Shown here piece by piece: positions 50,960 through 63,193 of a stretch of 64,000 bases of DNA. A program made the translations under genes and the position numbers. Source of the DNA: Falsirhodobacter algicola (GTDB lineage: Bacteria; Pseudomonadota; Alphaproteobacteria; Rhodobacterales; Rhodobacteraceae); the NCBI RefSeq assembly GCF_018279165.1, contig NZ_CP047289.1, positions 1,052,501 to 1,116,500 of the forward strand, written 5' to 3'. The notes under the pieces were generated by a model, which was given only the letters and a program-made list of their open reading frames with translations, was not told the origin of the DNA and did no database searches. How positions within the stretch are numbered: the first letter of the stretch is position 1; the number at the start of each line of letters is the position of its first letter.

Positions 50960-51955
50960 ATGCGTGCAAGCCTGCGCGCCATGAAAGCCATGCTTGCCGG
51001 ACTGTTCCTCTGCTTTGCCACGGCGGCCAACGCCATGTGCGAAGGGCGCAACCTGATCGACGCCTTGGGGGCCGATGCGCGGGCAGAGCTCGATGCCGCG
51101 ACGGCCCGCGTGCCCTATGCCCAAGGCAATCTTTGGCGGGCGACGCGCGGGAACAGCACGGTCTGGCTGGTCGGGACCTATCACCTTGGCGATCCGCGCA
51201 CCGAGGCGGCCTTGCAGCGGATCGCGCCGCTTCTGTCCCGCGCCACGCGCCTTCTGGTGGAGGCCGGCCCCGAGGAGGAAGCCCGCCTCGCCGCGCATCT
51301 GCGCACCCATCCCGAGGCGATCATGACCCCGGCCGATGCCCCAGCCCTTGCCGACAGCCTCCCCCCGGACGAAGGCGACGCCCTGACCCGTGCGCTGGCC
51401 GCGCGGGGCGTCACCGGCGATGCGGCGGCGCGGATGCGGCCGTGGTACGCCGCGATGCTGCTGGGGATTGCGCCTTGCGCGATGGGGCCGGACGCCGCCG
51501 AGGGGCTGGACCATCGCCTGATCGACATGGCCAAGGCGCAGGACATCCCCATCACGGCGCTGGAGCCTTATGACACCCTGCTGACCCTCTTCGCCGATCA
51601 ATCGCAGGCCGAGCAATTGGACATGATCCGCCTTGCCCTGCCCGATGAACCGGCCTCCGCCGATCAAGCTGTCACGCTGGCGGATGCCTATTTCGCGGCC
51701 GATTCCCGGCGTATGTGGGAGTATCTGCGCCTCTTCGGCACCGATCCGCGCCCGCAAACCGAAACGGACCGCGATTATGCGCAGATGGAGGAGCGGCTTT
51801 TGTCGCAGCGCAACCGCGCTTGGGTGCCGGTCCTCGAAACGCACAGCGCCGAAGGTGCGGTTCTCGCAGCCTTCGGCGCCTTGCATCTATCTGGGGATCA
51901 CGGTGTGCTGGCCCTGATGCACCGGGCCGGCTTCACCCTGACCCGCCTTGATTAG
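50960..51955 (+). CDS. TraB/GumN-family protein, exported
   Basis: 331 residues. A signal peptide (cleavage after ANA, about residue 25) and the TraB/GumN pattern: VWLVGTYHLGDPR with the conserved GTxH, the LVEAGPEEE strand and GALHLSGDHGV near the end. Relatives include the Tiki metalloproteases, so a periplasmic metal-dependent hydrolase is plausible, though no substrate is known. ATG 50960 has a G-rich site upstream; ATG 50981 would leave a shorter signal. Divergent from groESL. Confidence 0.82.
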   Translation: MRASLRAMKAMLAGLFLCFATAANAMCEGRNLIDALGADARAELDAATARVPYAQGNLWRATRGNSTVWLVGTYHLGDPRTEAALQRIAPLLSRATRLLVEAGPEEEARLAAHLRTHPEAIMTPADAPALADSLPPDEGDALTRALAARGVTGDAAARMRPWYAAMLLGIAPCAMGPDAAEGLDHRLIDMAKAQDIPITALEPYDTLLTLFADQSQAEQLDMIRLALPDEPASADQAVTLADAYFAADSRRMWEYLRLFGTDPRPQTETDRDYAQMEERLLSQRNRAWVPVLETHSAEGAVLAAFGALHLSGDHGVLALMHRAGFTLTRLD

Positions 51956-52140
51956 GCGGCGTTCGGAACCGCAGCCGGGTTGATGCCCAGCACGGCGAGG
52001 TCGCCCACTTCGGGATTGCGACGCGCTTCGAACGCGAAGGCGACGCGGGCGGCGGCGGCGAACATGTGGCAAGCGGCTTCGATACGCGACAGCAGGTTCA
52101 GCGGGGAAGCGGCGGCGAGCGTGGCGGCAGCGGTGTTCAT
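51952..52140 (-). CDS. Small conserved-type hypothetical protein
   Basis: 62 residues: an Ala-rich helical N-terminus (NTAAATLAAASPLNLLSRIEAACHMFAAAARVAFAF) and a C-terminal tail RRNPEVGDLAVLGINPAAVPN, a layout seen in small Rhodobacteraceae proteins I cannot name. ATG 52140 has AGGA eight nt upstream. Its stop overlaps that of the TraB-like gene by 4 nt. Could be a soluble helical mini-protein; no function assigned. Confidence 0.55.
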   Translation of the reverse strand: MNTAAATLAAASPLNLLSRIEAACHMFAAAARVAFAFEARRNPEVGDLAVLGINPAAVPNAA

Positions 52141-52287
52141 GAGATCATCCTGTTCTGCATCATGTGGCGTTGGATCATAGATGCGCCCACCACCCCCTCG
52201 GGACAACGCCAGATGCGACAGTCCCGCCATGCATCCTGCGCATACGCCATTCCGCCGATGCACGGCAAACAGGCAGATCTGCGCGAC

Positions 52288-52316
52288 GTGACATCCGCGC
52301 GGGGCCGCCCTATACC
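52288..52316 (+). promoter_or_regulatory. Putative promoter of the ppaC-prs cluster
   Basis: GTGACA (52288-52293), 17-nt spacer, TATACC (52311-52316), 31 nt before the ppaC start. The genes from ppaC to prs are all rightward with short gaps. Confidence 0.45.
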
Positions 52317-52347
52317 ATGCTCAACGCCAATCCGAGGGAAGCACATC

Positions 52348-53262
52348 ATGATCAAGGTCTTCGGCCACACATCCCCCGACACCGACTCCGCGGCCTCCGC
52401 GATCGTCTGGGCCTGGTACCTGTCGGAGATTCAGGGAACACCCGCGCGGCCGTTCCTTCTGGGCACCCCCAACACCGAGGCCGCCTTCGTGCTGAAGCAT
52501 TGGGGCGTCGAGCAGCCGCAGATGCTGGATCTGGCCGCAGGCGACGAGGTCGTGATCGTCGACACCAACAACCCCGCCGAACTGCCCGCCAACATCGCCG
52601 ATGCCTCGATCACCGCGATCATCGACCACCACCTGCTGATCGGCGGGCTGCACACCAAGACGCCGATCGACATCACGATCCGCCCGCTCGCCTGCACGGC
52701 CACGATCATGTACGATCTGATGGGCAGCGCCGTCGAAAAGGCGCCGAACCAGATCAAGGGCCTGATGCTGTCCTGCATCCTGTCCGACACGCTGGAATTC
52801 CGCAGCCCGACCACCACCCCGCATGACCGCGCCGTGGCCGAGGATCTGGCCCGCCACCTGCGCGTGGACATCAGCGCCTTCGCGGCCGAGATGTTCGCGG
52901 CGAAATCCGACGTGTCCGCCTATTCCGAAGCCGCGCTGCTGACGATGGATTCCAAGGCCTACGAGGTCGGCGGCAAGGAGCTTCGCATCTCCGTCTTGGA
53001 AACCACCTCCCCCGCGCAGATCTTGTCCCGCAAGGACGCGCTGATCGCCGCCATGCCCGGCGTCGCGGCCGACAAGGGCGCCGATCAGGTCCTGCTGTTC
53101 ATCGTGGACATCCTGAACGAGGAAGCGACGCTGATCATCCCGAACGATCTGGTCCGCACCATCGCGGAAAAGAGCTTCGGCGTCACGGCCAAGGGCGACA
53201 CCGTCGTGCTGCCCGGCGTGATGAGCCGCAAGAAACAGATCATCCCGGTTCTGGCCGTCTGA
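52348..53262 (+). CDS. ppaC: Manganese-dependent inorganic pyrophosphatase (family II)
   Basis: Hydrolyses pyrophosphate to pull biosynthetic reactions forward. 304 residues of the DHH superfamily: FGHTSPDTDSA near the N-terminus, VDTNN, and the metal-binding DHH at residues 93-95 (IIDHHLLIGG), with the C-terminal SRKKQIIP substrate-binding motif. Family II enzymes are known in Rhodobacter. It overlaps the HAD gene by 1 nt. Confidence 0.95.
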   Translation: MIKVFGHTSPDTDSAASAIVWAWYLSEIQGTPARPFLLGTPNTEAAFVLKHWGVEQPQMLDLAAGDEVVIVDTNNPAELPANIADASITAIIDHHLLIGGLHTKTPIDITIRPLACTATIMYDLMGSAVEKAPNQIKGLMLSCILSDTLEFRSPTTTPHDRAVAEDLARHLRVDISAFAAEMFAAKSDVSAYSEAALLTMDSKAYEVGGKELRISVLETTSPAQILSRKDALIAAMPGVAADKGADQVLLFIVDILNEEATLIIPNDLVRTIAEKSFGVTAKGDTVVLPGVMSRKKQIIPVLAV

Positions 53263-54149
53263 TGGCCCGCGTCATCGACAGCTTGGCCGAGCTTGGCCAG
53301 TACCGCGCGCTCTTTTGCGACATCTGGGGCTGCCTGCATGACGGGCTGGCCCCCTTCCCCGACGCGGTTGCGGCGCTTCAGGCGTTCCGCAAGCGCGGGG
53401 GCGTGGTGATCCTCGTCTCCAACTCTCCGCGCCCCGGTGCGGGTGTTGCGGCGCAGCTCGATATGCTGGGCGTGCCGCGCGATGCGTGGGATGATATCGC
53501 AACCTCGGGCGATGCGGCGCAATATGCGATGCTGACCGGGGCGGTGGGCACCAAGGTGTTCCATATCGGCGCCCCCAAGGACGAGACGTTCTTTGCCGAA
53601 CTCTCGTCCGATCTGCGCACCGTCGCCGAGGAACGCCCGCCCATCGCGCGCGTCCCGCTGGAGGAGGCCGAGGGCATCGTCTGCACCGGCCTCTTCGACG
53701 AGACGGTGGAAACGCCCGCCGACTATGCCGAGATTCTGGATCAGGTAAAGGCGCGCGGGCTGCGCCTTTTGTGCGCCAATCCCGACATCGAGGTCGATAT
53801 CGGCACGACGCGCGTCTTTTGCGCCGGGGCCATCGCGCAGGCCTATGACCGGATGGGCGGCGACAGCCTCTATCTCGGCAAGCCGCACCCGCCGATCTAC
53901 GATCTGGCGCGCCGCCGTCTTGCCGCCATCGCGGATGTCGCCCCCGCCGAGACGCTGTGCGTCGGCGACGGCATCCTGACGGATGTGCAGGGCGGCGTGA
54001 ACGAGGGGCTCGATTCGCTCTTCATCACCTCGGGCCTTGCGGCGGGCCATTTCGGCGACGACACCGCCAATCCCGACGCGACGCTGCTGGAACGCTGGCT
54101 GATCGAGCAGACGCTTGATCCGACCTATGCGATCGGCCATCTGCGCTGA
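53262..54149 (+). CDS. HAD-superfamily IIA hydrolase (TIGR01459-like)
   Basis: 295 residues. Nucleophile Asp20 is in CDIWGCLHDG; the Asp expected two residues later is Trp22, which in my recollection is the normal state in this alphaproteobacterial branch. Motif II LVSNSPRPG, the GKPHPPIYDLA lysine motif and the acidic GDGILTDVQGG motif are present. Related to NagD-like sugar phosphatases; the true substrate is unknown. The gene overlaps ppaC by 1 nt and is followed 16 bp later by ribF. Confidence 0.85.
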   Translation: MARVIDSLAELGQYRALFCDIWGCLHDGLAPFPDAVAALQAFRKRGGVVILVSNSPRPGAGVAAQLDMLGVPRDAWDDIATSGDAAQYAMLTGAVGTKVFHIGAPKDETFFAELSSDLRTVAEERPPIARVPLEEAEGIVCTGLFDETVETPADYAEILDQVKARGLRLLCANPDIEVDIGTTRVFCAGAIAQAYDRMGGDSLYLGKPHPPIYDLARRRLAAIADVAPAETLCVGDGILTDVQGGVNEGLDSLFITSGLAAGHFGDDTANPDATLLERWLIEQTLDPTYAIGHLR

Positions 54150-54165
54150 AGGGGACGGCGGCGAT

Positions 54166-55095
54166 ATGACGATGACGATCCACAGGGATTGGCGGAACAT
54201 TCCGGCCGGGGCGCGCGGCGCTTCGGTCGCGATGGGCAACTTCGACGGCCTGCATCTTGGCCATCAGGCGGTGCTGGATCTGGCCCGCACCGCCGCGCCC
54301 CTCGGGATCGTGACGTTCGAACCGCATCCGCGCGAGGTCTTCGCCCCTGACCTTGCCCCGTTCCGGCTGATGAACGCCGAGGCGCGGGCCAACCGCATCG
54401 CCAAGCTGGGGGTCGATCACCTCTATGAACTGCCCTTCGGGCCGGAACTGGCGGGGCTGACGCCCGAAGCCTTTGCCCGCGAAGTGCTGGCCGAAGGGCT
54501 GGGCGTGACGCATGTCGTCATAGGGCGCGATTTCCGGTTCGGCGCGGGCCGGGCGGGCGATGCCGTGACGCTGGCCGCATTGGGCCGCGATTGCGGGTTC
54601 GATGTGACCATCGCCGAACTCGTGGGCCTTGCGGGGCGGCAAATCTCCTCCACCGCGATCCGTACCGCGCTGTCCGAAGGCGATCCGCGTGCGGCGGCGG
54701 CCATGCTCGGCCATTGGCACCGGATCGAGGGGGAGGTGCTGCACGGCGACAAACGGGGCCGCGTTCTGGGCTATCCCACGGCGAACATGGCGCTGCGGGG
54801 GCTGCACCTGCCGCGCTTTGGCGTCTATGCCGTGCTGGTGGATGTGCTGACGGGGCCGCAGGCCGGGCGCTATCGCGGGGCCGCCAGCCTTGGGGTGCGC
54901 CCGATGTTCGACGGCGATGTCCCGAACCTCGAGACGTTCCTGTTCGATTTCTCCGGCGATCTCTATGGGCAGCATCTGTCGGTCGCATTCGTGGACTATC
55001 TGCGCCCCGAACAACGCTTCGACGGTCTGCCGGCGCTGATCGCGCAGATGGATGCCGATTGCGACCGGGCGCGCGGCCTGCTCGCGGCCCTTTGA
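54166..55095 (+). CDS. ribF: Bifunctional riboflavin kinase / FAD synthetase
   Basis: Makes FMN from riboflavin and FAD from FMN. 309 residues: the N-terminal adenylyltransferase has MGNFDGLHLGH and GRDFRFGAGRAGD, the C-terminal kinase has GDKRGRVLGYPTANM and RYRGAASLGVRPMF. ATG 54166 follows a weak GGGGA. No FMN riboswitch is visible. Part of the rightward ppaC-prs cluster. Confidence 0.95.
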   Translation: MTMTIHRDWRNIPAGARGASVAMGNFDGLHLGHQAVLDLARTAAPLGIVTFEPHPREVFAPDLAPFRLMNAEARANRIAKLGVDHLYELPFGPELAGLTPEAFAREVLAEGLGVTHVVIGRDFRFGAGRAGDAVTLAALGRDCGFDVTIAELVGLAGRQISSTAIRTALSEGDPRAAAAMLGHWHRIEGEVLHGDKRGRVLGYPTANMALRGLHLPRFGVYAVLVDVLTGPQAGRYRGAASLGVRPMFDGDVPNLETFLFDFSGDLYGQHLSVAFVDYLRPEQRFDGLPALIAQMDADCDRARGLLAAL

Positions 55096-55126
55096 CAACC
55101 GTCGCCGCAACCCCCATCTGGGACCG

Positions 55127-55573
55127 ATGATGCGCGAAAGATTCTGGGACACTGTGAAGCTGAAGGACATGACGCCCCAGGAATGGGAAGCGTTGTGCGA
55201 CGGCTGCGGCAAATGCTGCCTGAACAAGATCGAGTTCGAGGATACGAACGAGATCGCCTTCACCCGTGTGGCCTGCAAGCTGCTGGACGGGGAAAGCTGT
55301 TTCTGCAGCAAATACGAGACGCGCCGCAATTACGTTCCCGATTGCGTGCAGCTGACCCCGGCGAAACTGCCCGAGGTCGCCTATTGGCTGCCCCGCACCT
55401 GCGCCTATCGCCGCCTGCACGAAGGCAAGCCCCTGCCCGATTGGCACCACCTGCTGACCGGCGACCGCGAGGCGATTCACCGGGCCAAAGCCTCCGTCAG
55501 GGGCTGGACCGTTCCCGAATATCAGGTATCCGAGGAGGACTGGGAAGATTACCTGATCGAGGAGACCCCCTGA
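55127..55573 (+). CDS. YcgN/UPF0260 cysteine-cluster protein
   Basis: 148 residues beginning MMRERFWDTVKLKDMTPQEW, with a cysteine cluster at 24, 27, 30 and 31 (CDGCGKCC) and further Cys in the CKLLDGESCFC region, matching the YcgN family. The arrangement suggests metal or Fe-S binding, not shown. Start could be ATG 55127 or 55130. Overlaps the threonine aldolase start by 1 nt. Confidence 0.88.
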   Translation: MMRERFWDTVKLKDMTPQEWEALCDGCGKCCLNKIEFEDTNEIAFTRVACKLLDGESCFCSKYETRRNYVPDCVQLTPAKLPEVAYWLPRTCAYRRLHEGKPLPDWHHLLTGDREAIHRAKASVRGWTVPEYQVSEEDWEDYLIEETP

Positions 55574-56610
55574 TGTTCTTCGCCTCCGACAACGCCTCGG
55601 CTGTCCCGCCGCAGGTGATTGACGCCCTCGCCCGTGCCAATGACGGCTACGAGATGCCCTATGGCAACGATACGGTCATGACGGGCGTGCGCGCCCGCCT
55701 GCGCGAGGTGTTCGAGGCGCCGGAGGCGGCGGTCTATCTCGTCTCCACGGGCACGGCGGCGAATGTGCTGTCGCTGGCCTGCCTCTGCCCGCCTTGGGGC
55801 GCGGTCCTGTGCCACGACACGGCGCATGTGCAGGTCGATGAATGCAACGCCCCCGAGGCGTTCATGAATGGCGGCAAGCTGCTGACGGTGCCGGGCGATG
55901 GCGGACGGATCGACCCGGAGGCGCTGAAAGAGGCGCTCGCGCGTCTGCTGCCGGCGGCCGTGCACAATGCCCAGCCCGCCGCCCTGACCCTGACCAACAC
56001 GACCGAGATGGGCACCGTCTATTCCCCCGATCAGGTTGCGCAGCTGGCAGGCCTTGCGAAGGGTGCGGGCCTGTCGGTTCATATGGACGGCGCGCGTTTC
56101 GCCAATGCCCTCGTCTCCAGCGGGGCCACACCGGCCGAGATGACGTGGAAGGCCGGGGTGGATGTGCTGTCCTTCGGCGGCACCAAGAACGGGCTGATGG
56201 GCGTCGAGGCGGTGATCCTCTTCGATCCCGCCAAGGCGCAGGAGTTCGAGTTCCGCCGAAAGCGGGGCGCGCAGCTCTTTTCCAAGCATCGGTATCTTTC
56301 GGCACAGATGCAGGCCTATCTGGCGGATGATCTGTGGCTGGACCTTGCCAAGCGCGCCAACCGTGCCGCCGCGCGGCTTGCGGATGGCATCGCCGCCCTG
56401 CCCGGCGGGCGCCTGATGCATCCGGTGGAAGCGAACATGCTCTTCGCCGAATTCCCCGCCGAGGGCCATGCCCGCGCAACGGCCGCCGGGGCCACCTATT
56501 ACAACCTCGCGGAACTGGCGGGCGGGTCGGAACTCGGGGCGCGGCTGGTCACATCGTGGTCCACCAGCGACGCCGAGGTTGACGCTTTCCTGTCACACCT
56601 GCGGGGATAA
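55573..56610 (+). CDS. ltaE: Low-specificity L-threonine aldolase
   Basis: PLP enzyme splitting threonine or allo-threonine to glycine and acetaldehyde. 345 residues of the fold-type I family: [11 protein letters not shown] at the N-terminus, [12 protein letters not shown] and the PLP lysine in [11 protein letters not shown]. One-nt overlap with ycgN. Followed 65 bp later by prs. Other beta-eliminating aldolases look similar, so substrate range is an inference. Confidence 0.88.
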   Translation: MFFASDNASAVPPQVIDALARANDGYEMPYGNDTVMTGVRARLREVFEAPEAAVYLVSTGTAANVLSLACLCPPWGAVLCHDTAHVQVDECNAPEAFMNGGKLLTVPGDGGRIDPEALKEALARLLPAAVHNAQPAALTLTNTTEMGTVYSPDQVAQLAGLAKGAGLSVHMDGARFANALVSSGATPAEMTWKAGVDVLSFGGTKNGLMGVEAVILFDPAKAQEFEFRRKRGAQLFSKHRYLSAQMQAYLADDLWLDLAKRANRAAARLADGIAALPGGRLMHPVEANMLFAEFPAEGHARATAAGATYYNLAELAGGSELGARLVTSWSTSDAEVDAFLSHLRG

Positions 56611-56675
56611 GGCGTTCACGACACGGGCATTGGGTGCTATGCGGTGCGGAAGATTCCGCTGCCAAGGATAGTCCC

Positions 56676-57692
56676 ATGCCCGCCCTCACCGAGCCGAAGC
56701 TGATTTCCGGCAATGCCAACCTGACGCTTGCCAAATCGATCGCCCGCCGCATGGCGGTGCATCGCGGCATGGCCGTGAGCCTTGTCGATGCCCGCGTCGA
56801 ACGGTTCAACGATCAGGAGATCTTCGTGGAGGTCTACGAGAATGTCCGGGGTGAGGACATGTTCGTGATCCAGCCGACCTCGAACCCGGCCAACGACAAC
56901 CTGATGGAACTGCTGATCATCACGGATGCGCTGCGCCGCTCTTCGGCCGATCGCATCACGGCGGTGATCCCCTATTTCGGCTATGCCCGCCAAGACCGCC
57001 GCGCCAAGGCCCGCACACCCATCTCGGCCAAGCTGGTGGCGAACCTTCTGGTGGAGGCGGGGGTGGATCGCATCCTGACGCTCGATCTGCATGCCGCGCA
57101 GATTCAGGGCTTCTTCGACATCCCGGTGGACAACCTCTATTCCGCGCCGATCTTCGCGCTGGATATCGAGCATCACTTCAAGAACCAGATGGATGACGTG
57201 ATGATCATCTCGCCGGATGTGGGCGGCGTCGCCCGCGCGCGCGAGATCGCCAAGCGCATCAACGCCCCGCTCGCCATCGTGGACAAGCGCCGCGAAAAGG
57301 CCGGTGAGATCGCGGAGATGAAGGTCATCGGCGATGTGTCCGGCAAGACCTGCATCATCGTGGACGACATCTGCGACACGGCCGGGACGCTCTGCAAGGC
57401 CGCCGAGGTGCTGGTGGAGAATGGCGCGACCGAAGTCCACGCCTATATCACCCACGGCGTCCTGTCCGGCCCCGCGGTGGAGCGTGTGTCGAAATCGGTC
57501 ATGAAGACGCTCGTCATCACCGATTCCATCGAGCCGACGGATGCGGTGCGCGCCTGCGACAACATCCGCATCGTGCCGACCGCCCCGATGTTCGCCCAAG
57601 CGATTCTGAACACATGGAACGGGACCAGCGTCTCCTCCCTCTTCGAGACGGACACGTTGGTGCCGATCTACGAGGGCCTCTATTCGCGCTGA
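56676..57692 (+). CDS. prs: Ribose-phosphate pyrophosphokinase
   Basis: Makes PRPP for purine, pyrimidine, His and Trp synthesis. 338 residues: [32 protein letters not shown], the [17 protein letters not shown] block and the PRPP loop [14 protein letters not shown] 56676 is the family start. Provides substrate for the purine genes elsewhere in the window; convergent with the lectin gene. Confidence 0.97.
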   Translation: MPALTEPKLISGNANLTLAKSIARRMAVHRGMAVSLVDARVERFNDQEIFVEVYENVRGEDMFVIQPTSNPANDNLMELLIITDALRRSSADRITAVIPYFGYARQDRRAKARTPISAKLVANLLVEAGVDRILTLDLHAAQIQGFFDIPVDNLYSAPIFALDIEHHFKNQMDDVMIISPDVGGVARAREIAKRINAPLAIVDKRREKAGEIAEMKVIGDVSGKTCIIVDDICDTAGTLCKAAEVLVENGATEVHAYITHGVLSGPAVERVSKSVMKTLVITDSIEPTDAVRACDNIRIVPTAPMFAQAILNTWNGTSVSSLFETDTLVPIYEGLYSR

Positions 57693-57694
57693 TC

Positions 57695-58048
57695 TCAGCC
57701 GTCGACGTCCCAGTCGTCTTCCGACATCACCGGGCCGATTGCCATCCAGTCGGCCCGGACGCGCGCGACCCGCGTGTCGGACCAGGTTCGAAACACCAGA
57801 TCGAAGCCCCAGCGGCTGATGTTTTCGGCACAGATGTCGGCCCGCAGCGCCGTTTCTTGCGCCACATCCCACATGGAGATGGAAACGGTCACGGTCGGGT
57901 CCGCCGTGAACGCCTCGGGGAAGCTGACGGCCTGCCGCATTTCACGCGGGCCTGTCCCCGTCCACATGGGGCCGTCATTCGAGAAATCGGAGAACAGCAC
58001 CTGAGAGCCGTTCGTTACGCCGATGGTTGCGGAGTTGAGATATTTCAT
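57695..58048 (-). CDS. H-type lectin domain protein
   Basis: 117 residues with the H-type lectin pattern: RQAVSFPEAFTADPTVTVSISMWDV, a FDLVFRTWSDTRVARVRADWMAIG tail, spaced like the GalNAc-binding discoidin lectins. No signal peptide, so it would be cytosolic unless exported otherwise. Convergent with prs and downstream of the atp operon, separated from it by a terminator. Sugar binding is inferred from the fold only. Confidence 0.8.
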   Translation of the reverse strand: MKYLNSATIGVTNGSQVLFSDFSNDGPMWTGTGPREMRQAVSFPEAFTADPTVTVSISMWDVAQETALRADICAENISRWGFDLVFRTWSDTRVARVRADWMAIGPVMSEDDWDVDG

Positions 58049-58090
58049 CTGGTCCTGCTTTTCGTGCGGCGAAGGATACTGACCTGAACG

Positions 58091-58121
58091 AAAAGGGAAA
58101 GGCCCCGCGATGCGGGGCCTT
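58091..58121 (-). terminator. Intrinsic terminator of the atp operon
   Basis: Ten-bp stem AAGGCCCCGC / GCGGGGCCTT with GAT loop; on the minus strand it is followed by TTTCCCTTTT. It lies 24 nt after the atpC stop. Confidence 0.85.
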
Positions 58122-58145
58122 GCAACTTGCTTAACTGGGGCTGGA

Positions 58146-58544
58146 TCAGTAACCGGCCGACGCGCGCAGCGCGATCAGATCGGCGACCTTCTTATCGGCC
58201 AGCGCCTTGTCTTCGGGCAGCGCCACTTCGGCAAGGCTGCGGGCCTCGGCCACCAGCTCGTCGAAGATGTTCGCGCTCGTCTCATCGACCGGGATGGCCT
58301 GTTCGGCCAGCACCGAGAGCGACGGACCGGACGCTTCGGCAAAGCCACCCGTCACGGCGAAGGTCAGATGACCCTGCGGACCGATGGCCTTGAGGATGCC
58401 GGGGCGCAGCGTAGTGATCGTGGGCGCATGGCCCGCCATCACCGTCATGTCACCCTCGGCCCCCGGGATCATCACCTCGGTCGCGGGAACGGAAGCGAGC
58501 TTCCGTTCCGGGGTCACGAGGTCGAATTGCAGGGTATCGGCCAT
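58146..58544 (-). CDS. atpC: ATP synthase F1 epsilon subunit
   Basis: 132-residue rotor-stalk subunit that also inhibits hydrolysis. [31 protein letters not shown] gives the beta-sandwich N-terminus, followed by [16 protein letters not shown] and a C-terminal helical hairpin. Last gene of atpHAGDC, 10 bp after atpD, ended by the terminator at 58091. Confidence 0.96.
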   Translation of the reverse strand: MADTLQFDLVTPERKLASVPATEVMIPGAEGDMTVMAGHAPTITTLRPGILKAIGPQGHLTFAVTGGFAEASGPSLSVLAEQAIPVDETSANIFDELVAEARSLAEVALPEDKALADKKVADLIALRASAGY

Positions 58545-58553
58545 GTCGTCCCC

Positions 58554-60870
<2,317 letters not shown>

Positions 60871-60892
60871 GCGTTATCTCCCTGCCCCGCCC

Positions 60893-62431
60893 TCAGGCGA
60901 AGTCTTTGGCGAAAGCGTCCAGGGCTGCGCGGATCTTCTCTTCCAGCTCACCCTTCACCTTGCGGTCATTGTTGGTGATGTCGTCCAGCAGGTCCCGTTT
61001 CTGGTTCCGCAGGTACGACAGAAGTTCCGCCTCGAAGCGCGTCACGTCCTTCACCGCGATCTTGTCGGTATAGCCTTTGATGCCCGCGAAGATGACGCAA
61101 ACGATCTCGGCATTGGTCAGCGGCGCGTATTGCGGCTGCTTCATCAGCTCGGTCAGGCGCGCGCCGCGGTTCAGCAGCTGCTGCGTCGCCGGGTCGAGGT
61201 CCGAACCGAACTGCGCAAAGGCCGCCATCTCGCGGTACTGCGCCAGTTCCAGCTTCATGGAGCCGGCGACCGATTTCATCGCATCCGTCTGCGCCGAAGA
61301 GCCGACACGCGACACGGACAGACCCGTGTTCACCGCCGGACGGATGCCCTGATAGAACAGTTCCGTTTCGAGGAAGATCTGACCGTCGGTGATCGAGATC
61401 ACGTTGGTCGGGATGAAGGCCGACACGTCGCCGCCCTGCGTTTCGATGATCGGCAGCGCCGTCAGCGAGCCCGAGCCGAAATCGGCGTTCAGCTTGGCCG
61501 AACGCTCCAGCAGGCGGGAGTGGAGGTAGAACACGTCGCCCGGATAGGCTTCGCGGCCCGGCGGACGGCGCAGCAGCAGCGACATCTGACGGTAGGCGAC
61601 GGCCTGTTTGGACAGGTCATCATAGACGATCAGCGCGTGGCGGCCGTTGTCGCGGAAGTATTCCGCCATCGCCGTCGCGGCATAGGGGGCGAGGTACTGC
61701 ATCGGCGCCGGGTCCGACGCCGTGGCGGCGATGACCATAGAATAGGCCATGGCACCGGTTTCCTCGAGCTTCTTCACGAGCTGCGCGACGGTCGAACGCT
61801 TCTGCCCGATCGCGACATAGACGCAGTAGAGCTTCTTCGATTCGTCCGAACCGGCCGCCTCGTTGTAGGACTTCTGGTTCAGGATCGTGTCGAGCGCGAT
61901 CGCGGTCTTGCCGGTCTGGCGGTCGCCGATGATCAACTCGCGCTGGCCGCGGCCCACGGGGATCATCGCGTCCACCGATTTGATGCCCGTCGCCATCGGC
62001 TCGTGCACGCCCTTGCGCGGGATGATGCCCGGAGCCTTCACGTCGGCCACGCGGCGCTCGGTCGCGGCGATCGGACCTTTGCCGTCCAGCGGGTTGCCCA
62101 GCGCGTCAACCACGCGGCCCAGCAGCGCGTCGCCCACCGGAACGTCCACGATGGAGTTCGTGCGCTTGACCGTGTCGCCTTCCTTGATGCCGCTATCGGA
62201 CCCGAAGATCACGATGCCGACATTGTCGACCTCGAGGTTCAGGGCCATGCCGCGGATGCCGCCGGGGAATTCGACCATCTCGCCGGCCTGGACCTTGTCC
62301 AGACCGTGCACGCGGGCAATCCCGTCGCCGACCGACAGCACGCGGCCGATCTCGGCCACTTCGGCATCCTGACCGAAGTTCTTGATCTGCTCCTTGAGGA
62401 TCGCAGAGATCTCAGCAGCCTGGATTGCCAT
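60893..62431 (-). CDS. atpA: ATP synthase F1 alpha subunit
   Basis: Non-catalytic nucleotide-binding subunit. 512 residues with the P-loop GDRQTGKT, the conserved Arg finger context ([11 protein letters not shown]), and [12 protein letters not shown] at the N-terminus. Its ATG overlaps the atpH stop by 1 nt (TAATG). Confidence 0.98.
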   Translation of the reverse strand: MAIQAAEISAILKEQIKNFGQDAEVAEIGRVLSVGDGIARVHGLDKVQAGEMVEFPGGIRGMALNLEVDNVGIVIFGSDSGIKEGDTVKRTNSIVDVPVGDALLGRVVDALGNPLDGKGPIAATERRVADVKAPGIIPRKGVHEPMATGIKSVDAMIPVGRGQRELIIGDRQTGKTAIALDTILNQKSYNEAAGSDESKKLYCVYVAIGQKRSTVAQLVKKLEETGAMAYSMVIAATASDPAPMQYLAPYAATAMAEYFRDNGRHALIVYDDLSKQAVAYRQMSLLLRRPPGREAYPGDVFYLHSRLLERSAKLNADFGSGSLTALPIIETQGGDVSAFIPTNVISITDGQIFLETELFYQGIRPAVNTGLSVSRVGSSAQTDAMKSVAGSMKLELAQYREMAAFAQFGSDLDPATQQLLNRGARLTELMKQPQYAPLTNAEIVCVIFAGIKGYTDKIAVKDVTRFEAELLSYLRNQKRDLLDDITNNDRKVKGELEEKIRAALDAFAKDFA

Positions 62432-62991
62432 TATCCAACCTCTTTCATAGCATTCTTGAGAGCCGCGAGCTTCGAACGGACCGAAGTGTCGATCATCGTC
62501 GAACCGAGCTTCACGACAAGACCGCCGATCAGCGACTCGTCCACGGCGGTTTTGAGTTTCACGTCCTTGCCGGCCTTCGCCTTCAGCGTCGCCGAAAGCT
62601 TCGCGGCCTGATCCGGCGTCAGCGCCTGCGCCGAGGTCACCTCGGCCAGCACTTCACCCCGATCGTCGGCGATCATCGCGCGCAGCGCCGCGATCATGCG
62701 CGGCAGGGCGAACAGGCGCCGCTTGGCCGCCATCACCGACAGGCTGTTCACCATAAGCTCCGACAGGCCCATCGCCTGACCGACCGCGCGGATGCCCGCC
62801 TGCTGGTCGGCCCGCGAATAGACCGGGGAGGCGATCAGGTCCCGCAGATCGGCGCTGCTGTCCAGCGCCGCGTCCAGCGCGTCCAGATTGGATTCAAGCG
62901 TGTTGACGGAGTTGGCATCCTTCGCCAGTTCGAAAACTGCGGTCGCGTAGCGTGTCGCGATGCCAGTGGAAATCGAGGCCGGTTCAGACAC
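62431..62991 (-). CDS. atpH: ATP synthase F1 delta subunit
   Basis: Stator subunit tying alpha3beta3 to Fo. 186 residues starting with GTG 62991 (preceded by AAAGGG); the sequence [17 protein letters not shown] and the terminal [21 protein letters not shown] are typical. First gene of atpHAGDC; the Fo genes (atpIBEF) are not in the window, as in other Rhodobacterales. Confidence 0.95.
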   Translation of the reverse strand: MSEPASISTGIATRYATAVFELAKDANSVNTLESNLDALDAALDSSADLRDLIASPVYSRADQQAGIRAVGQAMGLSELMVNSLSVMAAKRRLFALPRMIAALRAMIADDRGEVLAEVTSAQALTPDQAAKLSATLKAKAGKDVKLKTAVDESLIGGLVVKLGSTMIDTSVRSKLAALKNAMKEVG

Positions 62992-63081
62992 TTCAACCCT
63001 TTCGATGTTCTGCCCCCGCCAGGGCGCGGCCGTTGCGGGGCTTTCACATGCGCACAATCATCGTGCACACAAGCTGGCAGT

Positions 63082-63110
63082 CGAATAGCAGAGGCATCCC
63101 GGTGCCGCAA
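63082..63110 (-). promoter_or_regulatory. Putative promoter of the atp operon
   Basis: Minus-strand TTGCGG (63110-63105), 17-nt spacer, TATTCG (63087-63082), about 90 nt before the atpH GTG. Only match with correct spacing in the upstream gap. Confidence 0.4.
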
Positions 63111-63193
63111 CTGTGAAGCCGCGGCCGGAGGCGCATTTCCGGCCCCCTCCATACCATCGGCGGCCTAGTTGTGGCAACATGTCGCAGAGCATC

